Assembly: GCA_030765645.1 (NCBI GenBank)
Contig: JAVCCE010000011.1
Coordinates: 1 to 64,000 of the forward strand
Length of the DNA: 64,000 bases
Source: Candidatus Hinthialibacter antarcticus
Lineage (GTDB): Bacteria; Hinthialibacterota; Hinthialibacteria; Hinthialibacterales; Hinthialibacteraceae
Direction of reading: 5' to 3'
The translations under genes were made by a program, and so were the position numbers. Shown in pieces: positions 55,887 to 64,000 of this stretch (its first letter is position 1; each line of letters begins with the position of its first letter). Under the pieces are notes generated by a model. The model did no database searches. It saw only the letters and a list, made by a program, of their open reading frames with translations, and was not told the DNA's origin.

Positions 55887-58800
55887 ATGAGCCGCATTGC
55901 ATCATCATTTACTGCATTGGGAGTTCGTCGCCCCGTATTGGCGGTGGTGATGAGTTTGTTGATTATCCTCGCGGGGATTTCCAGCTTTTTGGGCGTGGAT
56001 GTCCGTGAATTGCCGGATGTTGACACGCCCACGGTCTCTGTCAGAGCGACGTTTGAAGGCGCTTCGCCCGAAACCATGGATACGGAAGTGACCAGCATTC
56101 TTGAGGGGGCGGTCGCGCGCGTACAGGGCGTCAAGTCAATCCGCGCATCCAGCGAAGAAAATTACTGCCGCATTTTTATTGAGTTTCAGCCGCACATTGA
56201 TATTGACGTCGCCTCGAACGATGTTCGTGAAGCGATCAACCGAAGAATGCGCGACCTGCCGGATGACGTCGAAGATTTTTTTATCATGAAGGGCGTTTTC
56301 AATGATGATTCGGTTTGTGAACTGTCCGTCTATAGCGACGTATTATCCAAAGAAGAACTAGCCAAGCGCGTCGAGAAAGACATCTCCCCTCATTTTCTTT
56401 CGATTCCCGGCGTCGCTGATGTTGAGATGTCTGGCGACCAGCAACGGGTGTTGCGCGTCTTGCTTGATCCAGCGCGGATGGCTGGCTTGCGGGTTGCCGT
56501 CAATGAAGTAATCAGTTGCTTGCGCAATGCGCGACTGGACGTACCCGCCGGGAGTTATCAATCCGAAGACCAGGAACTCATCATTCGCGCAGAAGCGACC
56601 GTCATTCAGCCGAAGCGCGTCGAAGAACTTTATATCCGTGACGATGTTCGCATCGGCGATATCGGCGTGGTGTTCTTTGGCCCGGAAGAAGCCGAAGATT
56701 ATTCGATGCTGAATGGTCGCGTCGTTATCGGCATGGGGATCATTCGCCAGTCCGGCGCCAACACCATTACGATTTCGCAGGCCGTGGATGAGAAAGTGGC
56801 TGAGATCAATCAGCGCGTCAATGAATTTCATCTTGTCAAAACGTCAGACAACGCCATCTTTATTAAAGGGGCGCTCAAAGAAGTTCTGTTTTCTTTGGGA
56901 TTCTCGATCTTGATTGTCCTAATCGTGATCGGCGTTTTTTTAGGCCGCTGGCGAACAACTTTGATCCCGGCTGTCACCATCCCGGTGTCATTGATCGGCA
57001 CGGTCGCCGCGATCTGGCTGCTGGGGTTTTCGATCAATCTCCTCACCCTGTTGGCATTGGTGCTCGCGACGGGATTGATTGTTGACGACGCCATCGTCGT
57101 TCTAGAAAACATTCAACGCCGGCGCCATTTGGGTCTCGACAAGATGGCGGCGGCAGTCGTTGGAACCCACCAAGTGTTTTTTGCGGTCGTCGCGACAACA
57201 TTGACGTTGGTTTCGGTCTTTCTGCCCATCTCATTTCTTCCCAGTCGAACGGGAATTCTCTTTCGTGAGTTTGGGCTGGTGCTTGCGGTCGCGGTTTGCA
57301 TCAGTTCGTTTGTCGCGTTGACCTTGTGCCCAATGATGGCCTCCCGTCTGCCCGATTCATCGAAAAAGGGATTTATCATGAGCGGGATTCTCAATCTTCT
57401 AGCCATGATTGGAGAGGGATTGAGTTCTCTCTATTTTCAATCGCTGCGCTTGTTCCTTCGCCATAAATATTTGGCGCTTATTTTTGTTGTGATTTTAGCC
57501 GGGTATGGCGCAACATTTTTCTTAAAAATCAAACAAGAGCTCCTGCCACAAGAAGACCGTGGAATGGTTGTAATTATGGCGACCGGGCCGGACGGCGCGT
57601 CGCTGAATTATTCAGACCGGCAAGCCGAAAAGATTGAAGAGATTCTTTATCCCTATCAACAATCCGGTTTGATAAAAGATATTTATACAACCGTTGGCCG
57701 ATATGACAAAAACCGTACGCTGACCATCGCCACTCTCAAACATTGGGACGAACGCTCTATAACACAACAGGAATTTGAGACGGAGATTAATAAGCAACTG
57801 ATCCAGATTCCTGGCGTACAGATATCCATTCGTCGAGGAAACAGTTTAGGAATCCGGGGCGCAGGTTCGGGCATTAGCATTGCGCTGACGGGAAATGATT
57901 ACAATGAGATTTTGCAAGTCACCGAGAAATTGAAATCTGAATTAGAGAAGCGCATCCCCGTTATTGATGAAATCCAGATCAGTTTTGACACGTCTCAACC
58001 GGAACTCTCATTTAATATCAATCGAAATCGCGTGAGCGATTTGAATATATCTCTTGAATCCATTTCGCAAACATTGCGGGTCATGGTTGACCGCTATGAC
58101 GTCACGGACCTTAACATTGATGATGAAGCCATCCCCATTATGTTGGGTTCCATTCAAGGCGTTGCAGACGATCCGGGCGACTTACTCAATACGTTTATCC
58201 TTAACCGCAATCAGGAACTGGTGCCGCTAACGACTCTAGTTGACATTAAAGAAGCGGGCGTCGCTGCTCAGTTAGATCGTCATGCTCAGCGCCGCGCTAT
58301 TGAAATGAACATCAGTTTTCCTCCAGGCAATTCATTAGGAGAACTCGTTAACCAAGTCCGTGAAATTGCAAATGAAGTGCTGCCTCTAGACATCGGCCTC
58401 CTTTTCAGGGGAGAAGCCGAAACCTTAAACGAAAACAATTATGAAGTGGCGGCGACCTTTTTAATTGCCCTGCTGGTGATCTTTCTCGTGCTGGCCGCCC
58501 AGTTTGAAAGCATGGGTAGCGCATTGATCGTTATATTCACGGTACCGTTCGGTTTGGCGGCTGCGGCGTTTGCGCTTTCAATGTCAAACCAAACCTTAAA
58601 CGTCTACAGCCAGATTGGTTTTGTCATGCTGATCGGGCTGATGACGAAGAACGCCATTCTGCTGGTTGAGTTCATGGATCAACTACGCGAAGAAGGCCGC
58701 AGCGTAGACGACGCGATCATGGAAGGAATCGAAGTCCGACTTCGGCCTCTTACGATGACGGTGTTGTCTACTGTACTCGGAAGCCTTCCTCTCATTCTAA

Positions 58801-59015
58801 GCGAAGGCCCCGGCGCAGAAGCGCGCAGCGCGATTGGCTGGGTCGTGTTTGGCGGGCTCGGGCTGTCCTCATTGTTCACGCTATATCTTACGCCATTAGG
58901 CTATTTGTTAATCGCGCCGTGGATGAAACCGCGCAGCCACGCCGTACAGCAGCTTGAAATGGAATTAAGAAACGCGGACCCAAGTGATATCACCGAAGAG
59001 GCGCTGCCATCGTGA
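55887..59015 (+). CDS. RND efflux pump permease (AcrB/HAE1 family)
   Basis: 1042 residues, the usual length of the family. It has a first membrane helix, two large periplasmic loops, and 12 helices. Conserved features include GLIVDDAIVVLENIQRR (helix 4 with the two proton-relay Asp residues), ITPVTIPVSL-like segment VTIPVSLIGTVAA, and the C-terminal LMTKNAILLVEF lysine helix. It exports drugs, lipids or metals by proton antiport. The start is 2 nt after the adaptor stop, and the end overlaps the outer-membrane factor gene by 1-4 nt. Confidence 0.96.
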   Translation: MSRIASSFTALGVRRPVLAVVMSLLIILAGISSFLGVDVRELPDVDTPTVSVRATFEGASPETMDTEVTSILEGAVARVQGVKSIRASSEENYCRIFIEFQPHIDIDVASNDVREAINRRMRDLPDDVEDFFIMKGVFNDDSVCELSVYSDVLSKEELAKRVEKDISPHFLSIPGVADVEMSGDQQRVLRVLLDPARMAGLRVAVNEVISCLRNARLDVPAGSYQSEDQELIIRAEATVIQPKRVEELYIRDDVRIGDIGVVFFGPEEAEDYSMLNGRVVIGMGIIRQSGANTITISQAVDEKVAEINQRVNEFHLVKTSDNAIFIKGALKEVLFSLGFSILIVLIVIGVFLGRWRTTLIPAVTIPVSLIGTVAAIWLLGFSINLLTLLALVLATGLIVDDAIVVLENIQRRRHLGLDKMAAAVVGTHQVFFAVVATTLTLVSVFLPISFLPSRTGILFREFGLVLAVAVCISSFVALTLCPMMASRLPDSSKKGFIMSGILNLLAMIGEGLSSLYFQSLRLFLRHKYLALIFVVILAGYGATFFLKIKQELLPQEDRGMVVIMATGPDGASLNYSDRQAEKIEEILYPYQQSGLIKDIYTTVGRYDKNRTLTIATLKHWDERSITQQEFETEINKQLIQIPGVQISIRRGNSLGIRGAGSGISIALTGNDYNEILQVTEKLKSELEKRIPVIDEIQISFDTSQPELSFNINRNRVSDLNISLESISQTLRVMVDRYDVTDLNIDDEAIPIMLGSIQGVADDPGDLLNTFILNRNQELVPLTTLVDIKEAGVAAQLDRHAQRRAIEMNISFPPGNSLGELVNQVREIANEVLPLDIGLLFRGEAETLNENNYEVAATFLIALLVIFLVLAAQFESMGSALIVIFTVPFGLAAAAFALSMSNQTLNVYSQIGFVMLIGLMTKNAILLVEFMDQLREEGRSVDDAIMEGIEVRLRPLTMTVLSTVLGSLPLILSEGPGAEARSAIGWVVFGGLGLSSLFTLYLTPLGYLLIAPWMKPRSHAVQQLEMELRNADPSDITEEALPS

Positions 59016-60520
59016 TGCGAGTTGATGCGATCAAATTAACCAATACAAGCGTTCTGTTTTGTATTTTACTGGCGCTCTCATCCTGCGTGATTGGCCCGGA
59101 TTATGCGCCGCCAGAAATTCAGGCCCCGGAGCGCTTTGTTTCCCACGGCGTATTTCAAAATATTGCTGAGCGTTCCACGCTCGATCAAATCAGCCAGGAA
59201 GAAGTCTCCGCCGCCAATTGGTGGAAAGGCTTTTCTGATCCGGCGTTAGATCAATTCGTCAATGAAGCGTTGTACCAAAACTATAGCATCGCGATCAATG
59301 AAGCCCGCTTAAACGATGCCGAGGCGCAGATTCGCGGCGTTGCGTCGCGCTATAAACTTCAAACCGGCGCCTTTGTTGAAACCAGCGCCGATCAGCGAAA
59401 TGAATTTGGAGACGCCAGCCGTTCATCAACCAGCGGCGGCGTCGCAGGCGGCCTATCGCTGAACCTGCCGTTGGATGTGTTTGGAAAAAACAAGCGCGAA
59501 GTCGAGGCGGCGGTCGCCGAACTCGAAAGCGCTAGCGCTGCGCTGCGCGGCGCCATCTTGCGGGTCAGCGCCAATGTCGCGACCGAATACTTGCGGCTGC
59601 GCGGCAACCAACGCCAACTGTCATTGCTGAAAGGCTCTGTTGAGTTGCAGGAAAAAACGCTGAGTATTGTAGAAAGCCGCTTTAACGCCGGGATCGCGCC
59701 CGAACTGGACCTTCGCCGAGCGGAAGCGGCAGTCGAAAATCTGCGGGCGGAAATTCCTGCGCTTCAAGAATCTCTAATCAATTCTAGAAATAGAATTGCT
59801 GTTTTGACGGGCCGTTTTCCTGGTAAATACAATGAAATTCTCCAAGAAGAAAAAGACATCCCGTCGTATAACTTGTCCATTGAAGATAAATTGCCCATTG
59901 AAGTGTTGTCGATGCGGCCTGATGTAAAGCAGGCTGAAGCAGAATTCAAAAGCGCAATTGCGCAAATCGGCGTCGAGATGACAGAATGGTATCCGGCGTT
60001 TCAAATCGGAAAACAATTGAGCCTTGGCGGAACCAGCAGCAGCGGCGACCCGCTAACGGGAACATTTATCGCCGGCCTTCGTGCATTGATACAACAAGTC
60101 GTCACCGACGGCGGCGCCCGCCAAGCCAATATCGATATCGCCAAAGCTCGCGCAGAAGAAGCGCTCGCGATTTATCATCAAACGCTGCTCGACGCCATTG
60201 AAGAAGTCGAACAATCATTGGCGGCGTTGCAATCTTCGCTCGCTCGTGAAATTCCCTTGTCAAAATCCGTGGAGGCAAGTACGCGCAGCGCCTTTCAAGC
60301 CGAGGTGTTATATCGCCAAGGGCTGGCAAGCTTTTTGGATGTGGTCGACGCGCAGCGCGTACTCGCCTCCGCCCAACAACGATTGGCGTCTACGCGAACG
60401 GCCTACGCGGTTGAAATCGCAACTCTGTTTCGCGTGTTAGGAACCTCCGTCAATCTTGAACAAGAGCGGTCAAGCAGCGCATCAGAACTAGATCAATTAT
60501 ACAAATCAGAAATTAAATGA
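59015..60520 (+). CDS. Outer-membrane efflux lipoprotein (NodT/OprM, TolC family)
   Basis: About 501 residues from ATG 59015 (GTG 59012 is also possible). Lipoprotein signal LLALSSC (Cys24) followed by VIGPDYAPPEIQAPERF, the standard NodT start, then WWKGFSDPALDQFVNEAL and two outer-membrane efflux repeats with long coiled segments (SANVATEYLRLRGNQRQLSL; HQTLLDAIEEVEQSLAALQS). It is the outer-membrane channel of the tripartite pump and the last gene of the operon. Confidence 0.95.
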   Translation: MRVDAIKLTNTSVLFCILLALSSCVIGPDYAPPEIQAPERFVSHGVFQNIAERSTLDQISQEEVSAANWWKGFSDPALDQFVNEALYQNYSIAINEARLNDAEAQIRGVASRYKLQTGAFVETSADQRNEFGDASRSSTSGGVAGGLSLNLPLDVFGKNKREVEAAVAELESASAALRGAILRVSANVATEYLRLRGNQRQLSLLKGSVELQEKTLSIVESRFNAGIAPELDLRRAEAAVENLRAEIPALQESLINSRNRIAVLTGRFPGKYNEILQEEKDIPSYNLSIEDKLPIEVLSMRPDVKQAEAEFKSAIAQIGVEMTEWYPAFQIGKQLSLGGTSSSGDPLTGTFIAGLRALIQQVVTDGGARQANIDIAKARAEEALAIYHQTLLDAIEEVEQSLAALQSSLAREIPLSKSVEASTRSAFQAEVLYRQGLASFLDVVDAQRVLASAQQRLASTRTAYAVEIATLFRVLGTSVNLEQERSSSASELDQLYKSEIK

Positions 60521-60713
60521 CTGTGTAATTTGTGCGCTTGAAAATCTCAATGAATTCTTGATAGATTTAAAGACAACACTAGAAAATTCACTGGTTCATC
60601 TTTGTGATATTGGATATACCCCATCATTCCCTGCCCCTAAATCTATAATGTTTAACGATGCCTCAAAAAGGCTATTCTTCAGAGGCTGCTTAATTTATTA
60701 CCCGAGGAAAAAA

Positions 60714-62687
60714 ATGATAAAACGAATTTTGTTATTAACGATGATTGTTTTATTGAGTGGAAACTTAACTAGCCATTCATTAGATTTTGAATGGACATAC
60801 ATCCCAATTGATGACGCCAAACAAAAATGGGGCGATTGGGACCAGCCCGAATGGCTGCGCTATTTTGGTTTGGATTTCGGCGACGTGAACCGGGATGGTA
60901 ATATCGATATCATCTCAGGGCGCTACATTTATCAGAATCCAGGTGGATCAATGGAGGCGCCGTGGCCTAGAATTGATCTTGGCGACAATGTCGACGCCAT
61001 TTTCTTCATCGACGCCGATGGCGATCCGTTTGCAGACATCATTGCTCAGGCGCTTCCTAATATTTATTGGTATGAGGCGGTCGACAAAGAAGGAACGCGC
61101 TATACCAAAAAATTGATATCAAACATACCAGAGACCAGCCATGTCAACAGTCAAGGATTCGAAAAAGCGCAGATCACGCCCAGCGGCCCGCTCGAACTGG
61201 TCATCGCCAGCAATGGCAATGTTTATTGTATCTCCATCCCGGATAATCCTGACGCCGTAGACAAATGGCCTACGAACCTGATTGCAAAAAATACATCAGA
61301 TGAAGGGATCGGCGTCGGGGATATTGATAATGACGGCGACCTGGATATCGCTTGCGGTCGCCGGCCCGAAGGTGGAGACGAACCTCTCATCCTCGTCTGG
61401 TTTGAAAACCCCGGCAACGTCAATACCCATTGGCAAGACCATGTCGTCGGTCAAACGGATAAACCCATTGACCGGATTGAACTGGGCGACTTGAACGGCG
61501 ATAGCAACCTGGAAATTGTCATTAGCGAAGAACGATACCCCGGCCTGGAACCTGACGGAAAGTTGCTTTGGTTTTCTCGCCAAGATGATATTGATCAAAC
61601 ATGGTCGAAGCACCATGTCGTCACTCAGTATTCTATGAACAACCTTGATCTAGCCGACATCGACAACGACGGCGATATCGACATCATCACAAACGAACAC
61701 AAAGGCCCCCGCTTGGAGACGCAATTGTGGATCAATGATGGCGCCGCAGAATTCACCAAACACATTCTGGATACGGGCAAGGAAAACCACCTAGGATCGC
61801 AATTCGTTGATTTGGATGGCGACGGCGACCTGGATGTTGCTGGCTGCGCCTGGGACAACTATCAATGGATGCATGTGTGGCGTAATGATGAATTGAAAAC
61901 AACACAGGCTATCTATGAAGGGAAACCTCATTTTGTCGTTCAGACCAAAGCGGCGACTTACTATTACGATATTGAAGGCGGGGGTTTTTCTCGCATTCTT
62001 GATATCGCTGGCGCCGACTGGGTTTCATTTAAGCGCAACCCCTGGGGAAAGTATCCCGGCTCGGCTGCTTCATCCTTTCGCGGACTTCCTAATTTGGTTT
62101 GGCAGGGAGAAGACGACGGCGCCGGACATCCGGGACACGCAAAGTGCAAATCTTGGCTTTCAGGCAACCGCATTGTAAGCGAAAGCCTGAGCGGGAAATG
62201 GCGATGGTCTTGGGAATTTTTTGACGACCACGCTGTCTTAGATATCACCAAAACTGATATGGAACGAACGTATTGGTTTCTTTATGAAGGAACGCCCGGC
62301 GGCGTGTTTGATCCAGCCGGTTCTTATTTCGGAACGAACATGAGCGGCCCTTTAACGAAGACGCCTGACTTTTATGCGAAAACGATCATGGAAGGGCGAT
62401 TTCAATGGATATATGCAGGCCATAACAATATGAACGCTGTGTTCTACATGGCGCAGTTAAAAGAAGACAACTTGGCGGACGTGATTTCATATCTGGGCGC
62501 CAGCGATCAGGGCGTCAAGAGCGAAGATGGAATGACCGTGTTTGGATTTGGCCGGGCGAAAGATACCAAGCCGCTTCTGTCAGGCCCACAATCATTTGTC
62601 ATTGGGTTTTATCCTGAGCAAATCAAGAATGAATCTCAACACGAAAGATTCGCGGAATTTTTAAATCAGCGCTTGGTGAAATTCTAA
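60714..62687 (+). CDS. Secreted VCBS/FG-GAP repeat protein
   Basis: 657 residues from ATG 60714 (GAGGA upstream), with a signal peptide (MIKRILLLTMIVLLSGNLTSHS). The first ~390 residues form a VCBS/FG-GAP propeller with calcium-type loops DVNRDGNIDI, DADGDPFADI, DIDNDGDLDI, DLNGDSNLEI, DIDNDGDIDI, DLDGDGDLDV. The C-terminal ~260 residues are a separate beta domain (FVVQTKAATYYYDIEGGGFS; GRFQWIYAGHNNMNAVFYMA) that looks like a glycan-active or binding module of unknown family. It lacks the shared C-terminal tail. Confidence 0.85.
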   Translation: MIKRILLLTMIVLLSGNLTSHSLDFEWTYIPIDDAKQKWGDWDQPEWLRYFGLDFGDVNRDGNIDIISGRYIYQNPGGSMEAPWPRIDLGDNVDAIFFIDADGDPFADIIAQALPNIYWYEAVDKEGTRYTKKLISNIPETSHVNSQGFEKAQITPSGPLELVIASNGNVYCISIPDNPDAVDKWPTNLIAKNTSDEGIGVGDIDNDGDLDIACGRRPEGGDEPLILVWFENPGNVNTHWQDHVVGQTDKPIDRIELGDLNGDSNLEIVISEERYPGLEPDGKLLWFSRQDDIDQTWSKHHVVTQYSMNNLDLADIDNDGDIDIITNEHKGPRLETQLWINDGAAEFTKHILDTGKENHLGSQFVDLDGDGDLDVAGCAWDNYQWMHVWRNDELKTTQAIYEGKPHFVVQTKAATYYYDIEGGGFSRILDIAGADWVSFKRNPWGKYPGSAASSFRGLPNLVWQGEDDGAGHPGHAKCKSWLSGNRIVSESLSGKWRWSWEFFDDHAVLDITKTDMERTYWFLYEGTPGGVFDPAGSYFGTNMSGPLTKTPDFYAKTIMEGRFQWIYAGHNNMNAVFYMAQLKEDNLADVISYLGASDQGVKSEDGMTVFGFGRAKDTKPLLSGPQSFVIGFYPEQIKNESQHERFAEFLNQRLVKF

Positions 62688-62700
62688 TCAATACCACCAA

Positions 62701-62735
62701 AGAAAAGGGGCAAGTGATTTTCACTTGCCCCTTCA
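62701..62735. terminator. Bidirectional terminator
   Basis: AAGGGGCAAGTGA (62705-62717) pairs with TCACTTGCCCCTT (62721-62733). It serves the plus-strand VCBS gene and, with a better T-tail, the minus-strand LamG gene. Confidence 0.88.
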
Positions 62736-62756
62736 TCATTATTCGATGAGTTTGGT

Positions 62757-64000
62757 TTAGTAGAGCATGAAGTCGCGAATCGCCGTGATATTGCCTTCGG
62801 CTTTCATAATCGCCTGTATTTCAGCATTGGTCAGCCCGCGATCATAGATGCGAACTTCGTCAATCGCGCCAGTGAAGAAGTTATCCGTCGTACCCTGTAC
62901 GCGCATGCCGATTCGGACTTCCTGGTCGGAGGTTTCGAGGCTGGCCGCTGTGTCCAGAACTAAAGTCGGGCCGCTGGCGTTGGTGCTTTTGGCGTCTTCT
63001 AAAAAGCCGTCAACATAATGCGTCACGTCTAACATCACGCCGCCTTCAACCGGGAAGGTTGATGCAACGAAGTGCCATTCGCCGTCGCTGACCACGGTCG
63101 AACCAATGTTAAACGAGCCTTGAATTTCCGTACGAAGCGCGCCCAACTGGCCGTTGCCCCCGTCGCTGTTAATACGGAAGTGATATTTTTGGCCTGTGCC
63201 GCCTGACAGCCCCCAACTGACAATGCCGTGCGTTGCGGTGTCAGTCGAGCGGATCCACGCGGTGATGGTGCGCTCCGCTGCGCCTGCGATGCCATACCAC
63301 TCGGGGATATACAACCCATCATCGCCGTCGAAGTCGAGCGCGGTCCCTTTTACGCCGGGAATCCATGCCGGGTCGCCGATAAACACTTCAGCGTTTCGGC
63401 CCTGGGGGGAGGAGTCAGCCGCAGTGGTCCCACTGCCGTCGTCCATCGTCCAATGACCGATTAGCCCTGATGTGATGTCTTGCGCATCAAGGACGCTATC
63501 CGGCAAGAAGCCTTTGGCAACGATGGTTAAGTCGCCCTGAATTTCAGCGCCGTTTCCGGTTCCAACAAAATCACCAGTCACAAACGTGACATCTGTTGGG
63601 GTGGGAGTCACCACTTCATACGTCAGTTGAGCGATACCGCTGAAATCAGAGGCTGTCCATACAATCGAGCCGTCGGCTTGCAGAACGGCTTCACCCGCGT
63701 TGACTTGAATGTTGCTGACCGCCCATCCTGCGGGCGGCGTTTCGACAACATTTAATGCGCCGGAATCATTTTGGAATATATCAACGGTTACGTTTAAGGC
63801 GGCGCCAAACCCAAGCGGGCCGCTGACTTGTTGGTCAATTGCGCGAGCGGCGGTGAAATTGATTTGAGTGATTACGACATCGGCGAATTCGCCAATGGCA
63901 ATTGAGCCGTCTTCATGAGACGTTACCGCCAAGCCGACCAGAACCGGGTCATCAAAGGGAAATTCGCGTTGATCAAATAGCGCCCAGTCGGCGCCGCCGT
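62757..64000 (-). CDS. Secreted LamG-domain protein with AIRDFMLY tail, 5' end beyond window
   Basis: The reading frame is open to the window edge, so the N-terminus is missing; the TTG at 63932 is not the true start. Visible domains: the end of a DUF1349/concanavalin-like unit (DDPVLVGLAVTSHEDGSIAIG), a DUF11-like repeat (NVVETPPAGWAVSNIQVNAGE), and a LamG/concanavalin domain (GLIGHWTMDDGSGTTAADSS ... FTGAIDEVRIYDRGLTNAEIQ). It ends in AIRDFMLY. Both N-terminal modules have counterparts in the protein at 23738-26257, so the two are related. Probably a surface or secreted glycan-binding protein. Confidence 0.85.
   Translation of the reverse strand, partial: GGADWALFDQREFPFDDPVLVGLAVTSHEDGSIAIGEFADVVITQINFTAARAIDQQVSGPLGFGAALNVTVDIFQNDSGALNVVETPPAGWAVSNIQVNAGEAVLQADGSIVWTASDFSGIAQLTYEVVTPTPTDVTFVTGDFVGTGNGAEIQGDLTIVAKGFLPDSVLDAQDITSGLIGHWTMDDGSGTTAADSSPQGRNAEVFIGDPAWIPGVKGTALDFDGDDGLYIPEWYGIAGAAERTITAWIRSTDTATHGIVSWGLSGGTGQKYHFRINSDGGNGQLGALRTEIQGSFNIGSTVVSDGEWHFVASTFPVEGGVMLDVTHYVDGFLEDAKSTNASGPTLVLDTAASLETSDQEVRIGMRVQGTTDNFFTGAIDEVRIYDRGLTNAEIQAIMKAEGNITAIRDFMLY

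Noticed and set aside
56358-56831. 157-codon minus-strand frame inside the RND pump gene
   Set aside because: Antisense to conserved RND sequence; no independent support.

Overview
The window comes from the chromosome of a Gram-negative bacterium. It has an RND efflux tripartite system with a TolC-type outer-membrane lipoprotein, an O-antigen-ligase-like protein and type II/IV pseudopilin-like proteins. Gene content points to the Planctomycetota-like / FCB-adjacent candidate phyla (Hydrogenedentota, Sumerlaeota or the Hinthialibacter/Omnitrophota group): a planctomycete-cytochrome-C (PSD1) protein paired with a DUF1501 protein, several Tat-exported Gfo/Idh/MocA oxidoreductases, a Tat-exported DegT-type aminotransferase, CRTAC1/VCBS proteins and LamG-type secreted proteins. 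This placement is inference from gene content only; there is no rRNA here.

Layout. 1-9,950: a Tat-exported DUF362 protein, a chemoreceptor, a MazG-like/secreted-protein pair, mtnP with a GT2 glycosyltransferase, yicC and a sensor histidine kinase. 9,939-15,740: O-antigen-ligase/TPR protein, folD, a UVR-motif protein, an orphan DppC-type permease and a UbiA prenyltransferase. 16,000-31,600: an accessory block of large secreted proteins, recO plus a glycosyltransferase, tRNA-Thr, a two-gene retropepsin/SEC-C module, a thioredoxin-like protein, and a cobalamin-riboswitch operon encoding a transcobalamin-like (DUF4430-type) secreted protein and a seven-repeat beta-propeller-like protein. 31,960-36,040: the DUF1501/PSD1 pair. 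36,400-39,910: small proteins, a methyltransferase, tRNA-Lys, a degenerate pilin-like protein and DUF4870. 40,100-44,785: a membrane multihaem cytochrome/TPR protein translationally coupled to a CRTAC1 protein. 44,940-48,983: DegT aminotransferase, a membrane protein, a lipoprotein and an oxidoreductase. 49,220-53,134: secE-nusG-rplK-rplA, an L10 leader with terminator, a histidine-phosphatase gene, rplJ-rplL, then a strong terminator and no rpoB. 53,313-64,000: another oxidoreductase, RND efflux operon, VCBS protein, and a LamG protein cut by the window end.

Three themes run through the window. (1) Six large secreted proteins end in the same very short C-terminal tail, roughly [S/A]-[V/I]-x-[D/N/G]-[W/Y/F]-x-L-x, which looks like an undescribed sorting or anchoring signal. 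(2) A family of hairpin-forming intergenic repeats occurs as ~230-bp full-length copies with terminal inverted repeats, one flanked by a 7-bp direct repeat, and as ~87-bp core-only copies. Compensatory changes in the hairpin stem show that folding is conserved. (3) A B12 riboswitch with terminator controls two secreted proteins whose folds recall known extracellular B12 binders (transcobalamin C-domain; BtuG beta-propeller), suggesting an extracellular corrinoid-capture system.
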